From Chara braunii (taxonomy: Eukaryota; Streptophyta; Charophyceae; Charales; Characeae): a stretch of DNA of 21,526 nucleotides. The stretch's first letter is position 1; every line of letters begins with the position of its first letter. Position numbers and translations under genes: made by a program. The stretch covers positions 79,960 through 101,485 of the forward strand of contig BFEA01001122.1 in assembly GCA_003427395.1 (NCBI GenBank), written 5' to 3'. Below are positions 18,741 to 21,526 of this stretch, piece by piece. The notes beneath the pieces were generated by a model that saw only the letters and a list, made by a program, of their open reading frames with translations, was not told the DNA's origin and did no database searches.

Positions 18741-20403
18741 CTTAAGGCGTTGCAGACTAAATGGGTGGCCAAACTAGTCACTCAACCAAGGCTATCGTGG
18801 ACACCGGTAGTAATGAAGAGGATTCGGCAAATGGCTAAATACAAAACTCCGGGTAACATGTCAAGCCAGTTTTGGGTAATGTGTGGTAATTGGGCAAAGG
18901 TTGGTACCAGGGAGGGGTTAAATATGGAGCAAGTAGATGTAGCACGAAACTCTGAATACAGGGTTCAACTCCTTAAACTTTGGAAGGGCATCTTTCCGTC
19001 AAGGGTAAGAGAACCAAACACAAGGGAAGAAGTGCTCAGACAACCTCTATTCTGTAATACAAGCATAAAGGACAGCCAGGGTAAACCACTGACGCTTTCA
19101 GTTAAAGACGTGAAATGGGGTAAATGGCTAGAACATGGAGTGTGGCAGGTCAAACACCTCTGGGAAGAGGGGGAGAAGAGGTGGAAAACAGTCAAGGAAC
19201 TAAGGACACACCTGAAGGGATGTCACAGAGTACCAGAGAATCTAATAATAATTTTAGAAGCCATGCCAAAAGATTGGAAGCTTCTGCTGCAGGCGGGAAC
19301 GAAGTGGGGATTGGGGGATTGGGGGATTGGGCCACATGGGTAGATGAGGAAGAGCCCAAGGTGGTCTTCAGAATCTGGGGGCTAGAGCCTTCCAGACAAG
19401 ACTGGTTAATTGCAGATAAATATGACATACTTCAGCCATCGATTACCACGTCCCAACTGGATAGTGAAGCCAAAGCACCGATTTATATCCTCAAACGGTA
19501 TTTGCGGAAAGTGAGGGTGGTGGAGACAAAGATATTCACATTATATAATCCGACAGTACCAATAGAAGAGCTAGAAGTGGATCCCGCGGAATGGGCGTGG
19601 AATATCAGAAGTGGTCAGAGCCTTCCAAATAGTCCATAGGGCGCGGACCATCAAGGAGAGTAAACATTCTACATTACACCACAAAAATAGGGTATAGATT
19701 GAGGACGCGTTCTCTCTCTATTACTCCCATATTGCTAAAGAGATGGGAGAAGAGGGTAGGGGTTGCCCGAGAACAATTGTCATCCATCCCATGGTCAAAC
19801 TTAGGGGAGATAAGGCTGGGTTCGGTCAGGAGCATGCAATGGCTTATAGCCCATGTAGCACTTTCAGTAAATGTCTGGCTTAACCAAAGAAGAAGCAGAG
19901 TGCAGCGAAGTGAAGAACAAGAGTGGTGCAGCGTATGCCAGAGAGGAATTCCAGAAACAATGCTACATTGCTTGATTGAATGTGAGGAGGCGCAAGGGAT
20001 TTGGGAGATGGCCAAGGACACCTGGAGGCAAGTCCCGGGATTGCATTCCCATAATCGAGGATTTCCTTACTGCTGGGTTCAAAAGTTCCCAAGCAATGGC
20101 AACCTTTCCACAACCATATGTTCCAGTTAATAAGACAATACGCCCTATGGACTATTTGGAAGCGTAGATGCCACGATAGAAGGCACAACAATGCATAAAC
20201 AAGAAGCTAAGGAAATTATCATAACCCTCATCGAAACATACCTTAAGGCCCAGTGGAAAGCAGTGAGGAATCAAGTACGTCAGCAGCCAAGGCAAGAGGA
20301 AGAAATCATGAAAAGATTTAAGCAAAAGGTACTAGGTGACGGAGCGGTAGCAACAATCCAAGGGGCGCATTTGATTTTCAAATGGAGAGGGGGAGAACGC
20401 TAA
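18741..20403 (+). pseudogene. LINE ORF2, C-terminal region with zinc-binding RT-associated motif
   Basis: It runs open from ALQTKWVAKLV to about 19310, shifts at an 8-bp duplication (19313-19328), continues DWATWVDEEEPKVVF to about 19600, shifts again (one G apparently missing) and continues IPWSNLGEIRLGSVRSMQWL. The motif CSVCQRGIPETMLHCLIEC (near 19930-19985) has the CxxC...ETxxHxxxxC form of the zf-RVT zinc-binding region typical of plant L1 ORF2. QLIRQYALWTIWKRR follows in another frame, and the last piece (QEAKEIIITLIETYLKAQWK) ends at TAA 20401-20403. No RNase H motif was found. At least three further frameshifts or stops lie here. Confidence 0.8.
19306..19328. repeat. 8-bp duplication GGGGGATT
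   Basis: GGGGATT at 19306-19312 is followed by two perfect GGGGGATT units (19313-19320 and 19321-19328). Counting one unit fewer restores the ORF2 frame across this point, so this is replication slippage that broke the gene. Confidence 0.9.
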
Positions 20404-20453
20404 TCACAAGATAACATTGAAGATTAAAAGGAGGAACAGGACCCATGTAGTGG

Positions 20454-20750
20454 AGGGTAGGGTTTAGGGTTTAAAAAAAGTAGATGGAGAAAGGGGAGTT
20501 GCAGGCAAGGAAAGGGTTTAGGGTTTATCGGAGATTCAAAAGGGAATAGGACTGATAAAGTAGGGTTTAGAGTTTAGGGGACGCAGATGGTAATGGGAGT
20601 AAGGTTTAGGGACATAGAGGGAAAAAAAGGGACCGGACTGAAACAAACTCCCCAAGGGAAGGCCAATTCACACTATTCCAAGGGTAAATGAAAGCTTTAG
20701 GAAGAGCCAGGAAAGATAGGACAAGCTGCATACTAGGGTTTAGGGTTTTA
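20454..20750 (+). repeat. five clusters of telomere-type TTTAGGG words in the LINE 3' UTR
   Basis: The clusters are AGGGTAGGGTTTAGGGTTTA at about 20454-20473, AAAGGGTTTAGGGTTTA at 20511-20527, TAGGGTTTAGAGTTTAGGGG at 20561-20580, AAGGTTTAGGGA at 20601-20612 and TAGGGTTTAGGGTTTTA at 20734-20750. All are on the element's sense strand, so the RNA would carry UUUAGGG repeats. They lie between the ORF2 stop (20403) and the A-rich tail. The plant telomere repeat is TTTAGGG, and its complement AAACCCTA is the plant telobox. Confidence 0.9.
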
Positions 20751-20960
20751 ACAAGGGACAGGAAAGGCCAGTTAGTAGTTCCAACACTTAAAGCAAAGCC
20801 GACAGCCAAGCAACTGAGAGGAACAAACTAGCTCGACCAATGCAAGTGGAATATAATGAATAAACAGGAAAGGAGGAGAATAGGTTGGGCCTAAATTAGG
20901 TCCATCAGGCTGACTTAGGCAGGGGTGAGGGGTGGTACATCCTTCTTTCAGGTTCTGTTT

Positions 20961-20993
20961 AAAAAAATAATAATAATAATAATTAAAAAAAAA
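20961..20993 (+). other. LINE 3' tail, A/TAA-rich
   Basis: AAAAAAA followed by about five TAA units, AT and a run of nine A, ending directly at the right target-site copy. This matches the 3' end left by target-primed reverse transcription. Confidence 0.9.
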
Positions 20994-21003
20994 TAGATTA
21001 CGG
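20994..21003. repeat. target-site duplication, right copy
   Basis: TAGATTACGG, identical to 10696-10705, starting at the first base after the A-rich tail. Confidence 0.85.
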
Positions 21004-21004
21004 C

Positions 21005-21086
21005 GGCTCGTAGCATTTAATTTAAATTTAGTTCAATCTAGAGTTGGCTCGTAGCATTTAATTTAGACGTAGTTCGATCATGCGTT
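21005..21086. repeat. 41-bp tandem duplication in the right flank
   Basis: GGCTCGTAGCATTTAATTTA at 21005-21024 recurs at 21046-21065, and the units continue with related AGTTC(A/G)ATC sequence. The period is 41 bp. Confidence 0.85.
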
Positions 21087-21526
21087 TACGATTTCTCGCA
21101 CGTGTGCATACAATTTTCGACTTTTAATTTTTCACGATTCAATATTTTTTGAAGTGCGACAAAATCCATGGTACTCACTAGACTTTAAGTTTATGACAAT
21201 GTCAGTTCAATTTATGATAACTTGTCGAAGTGCAACGAAATCCATACTTAAACCATCTCGTTTATTGTGTGATTGCATTGACTCTTCGATTGACTTCCAG
21301 TTTCTGTTTGACACAATGTCATTCAAATACGCCTGACTCAATGCTAAGTGATATACAAAATTAATCGAAGGTTGATGCAGACTATGAGGTCATTCACAAC
21401 CTTCTCGTTCAGTGTATCATTACGTTTATCATTCGAATGAATTTCAATCTATGACAATGACATGCCAGTTACATTTTTTAAGTAACATAAATTATCGAAG
21501 TGCGATGGAATCCATACCTAAACCAT
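21087..21526. repeat. AT-rich flank with a recurring satellite-like unit
   Basis: The block TCGAAGTGC(A/G)A(C/T)G(A/G)AATCCATAC is present at 21225-21247 and 21495-21517, each followed by (C/T)TAAACCAT (offset 270 bp). A shorter relative, GAAGTGCGACAAAATCCATG, lies at 21151-21170. ATGACAATG(T/A)CA precedes both longer copies. The window ends inside the last copy, so the array probably continues. No gene is visible. Confidence 0.6.

Larger units (their letters stand above)
10706..20993 (+). mobile_element. full-length L1-type LINE retrotransposon, 10.3 kb, inactive
   Basis: The element lies between two copies of TAGATTACGG. The right copy begins at the first base after an A/TAA-rich tail, as expected for target-primed insertion. 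Inside, in order: a 2.3-kb GA-rich leader with a 28-bp repeat array, ORF1 with a nucleic-acid-binding layout, ORF2 with APE-type endonuclease then RT then a zinc-binding C-terminus, and a 3' UTR with telomere-like words. No LTRs and no RNase H domain were seen. The leader and both ORFs are all present, so it is not 5' truncated. ORF1 and ORF2 carry many stops and frameshifts, so this copy cannot move by itself. Confidence 0.9.

Overview
The window looks like repeat-rich nuclear DNA from a plant-lineage (streptophyte) eukaryote. A charophyte alga such as Chara is my best guess, from general resemblance of the retroelement proteins and not from any search. The support is: canonical GT..AG splice signals, plant-type TTTAGGG telomere-like words, a chromodomain-type Ty3/gypsy element, an L1-type LINE whose ORF1 has the plant DUF4283-plus-zinc-knuckle layout, and long stretches without genes. 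There are no bacterial operons, rRNAs, tRNAs or CRISPR arrays.

Layout. 1-3443 is intergenic or decayed repeat DNA, with local duplications and a 27-base poly(A) tract. 3495-3635 (minus strand) is a short exon, framed by textbook splice sites, that encodes the M1-M2 membrane segments of a pentameric (Cys-loop type) ligand-gated ion channel. This is the most surprising host-gene signal. 3663-5560 holds hairpins, pyrimidine-rich DNA and one ambiguous base, with no recognised gene. 5627-5948 (plus) may be the last two exons of an unknown gene. 6226-8717 (minus) is a decayed chromovirus-type Ty3/gypsy pol: chromodomain and integrase C-terminus, integrase core, RNase H, then RT. It has no LTRs, gag or protease in view, and is broken by internal tandem duplications. 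8808-10658 (plus) holds two unknown coding blocks in one reading frame, the second broken by two stops.

10706-20993 (plus) is an apparently full-length 10.3-kb L1-type LINE, bounded by the 10-bp target-site duplication TAGATTACGG. Its parts are: a 2.3-kb purine-rich 5' leader that opens with three 28-bp units each holding an E2F-type site; a long ORF1 (DUF4283-like, zinc knuckle, acidic/charged tail, coiled coil, unknown C-terminal domain); ORF2 (APE-type endonuclease, reverse transcriptase, zinc-binding C-terminus); a 3' UTR with five clusters of TTTAGGG-type telomere words; and an A/TAA-rich tail. The copy is dead. It has many in-frame stops (most at positions that look like former TGG or CAG codons), several frameshifts (two explained by 71-bp and 8-bp tandem duplications), and a reverse-transcriptase active site of FAND instead of FADD. 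The last 520 bp is AT-rich flank with satellite-like repeats.

A theme across the window is short local tandem duplication (8 to about 300 bp), in both transposons and intergenic DNA. Part of this could be an assembly effect, since some copies are perfect and the window contains an N.
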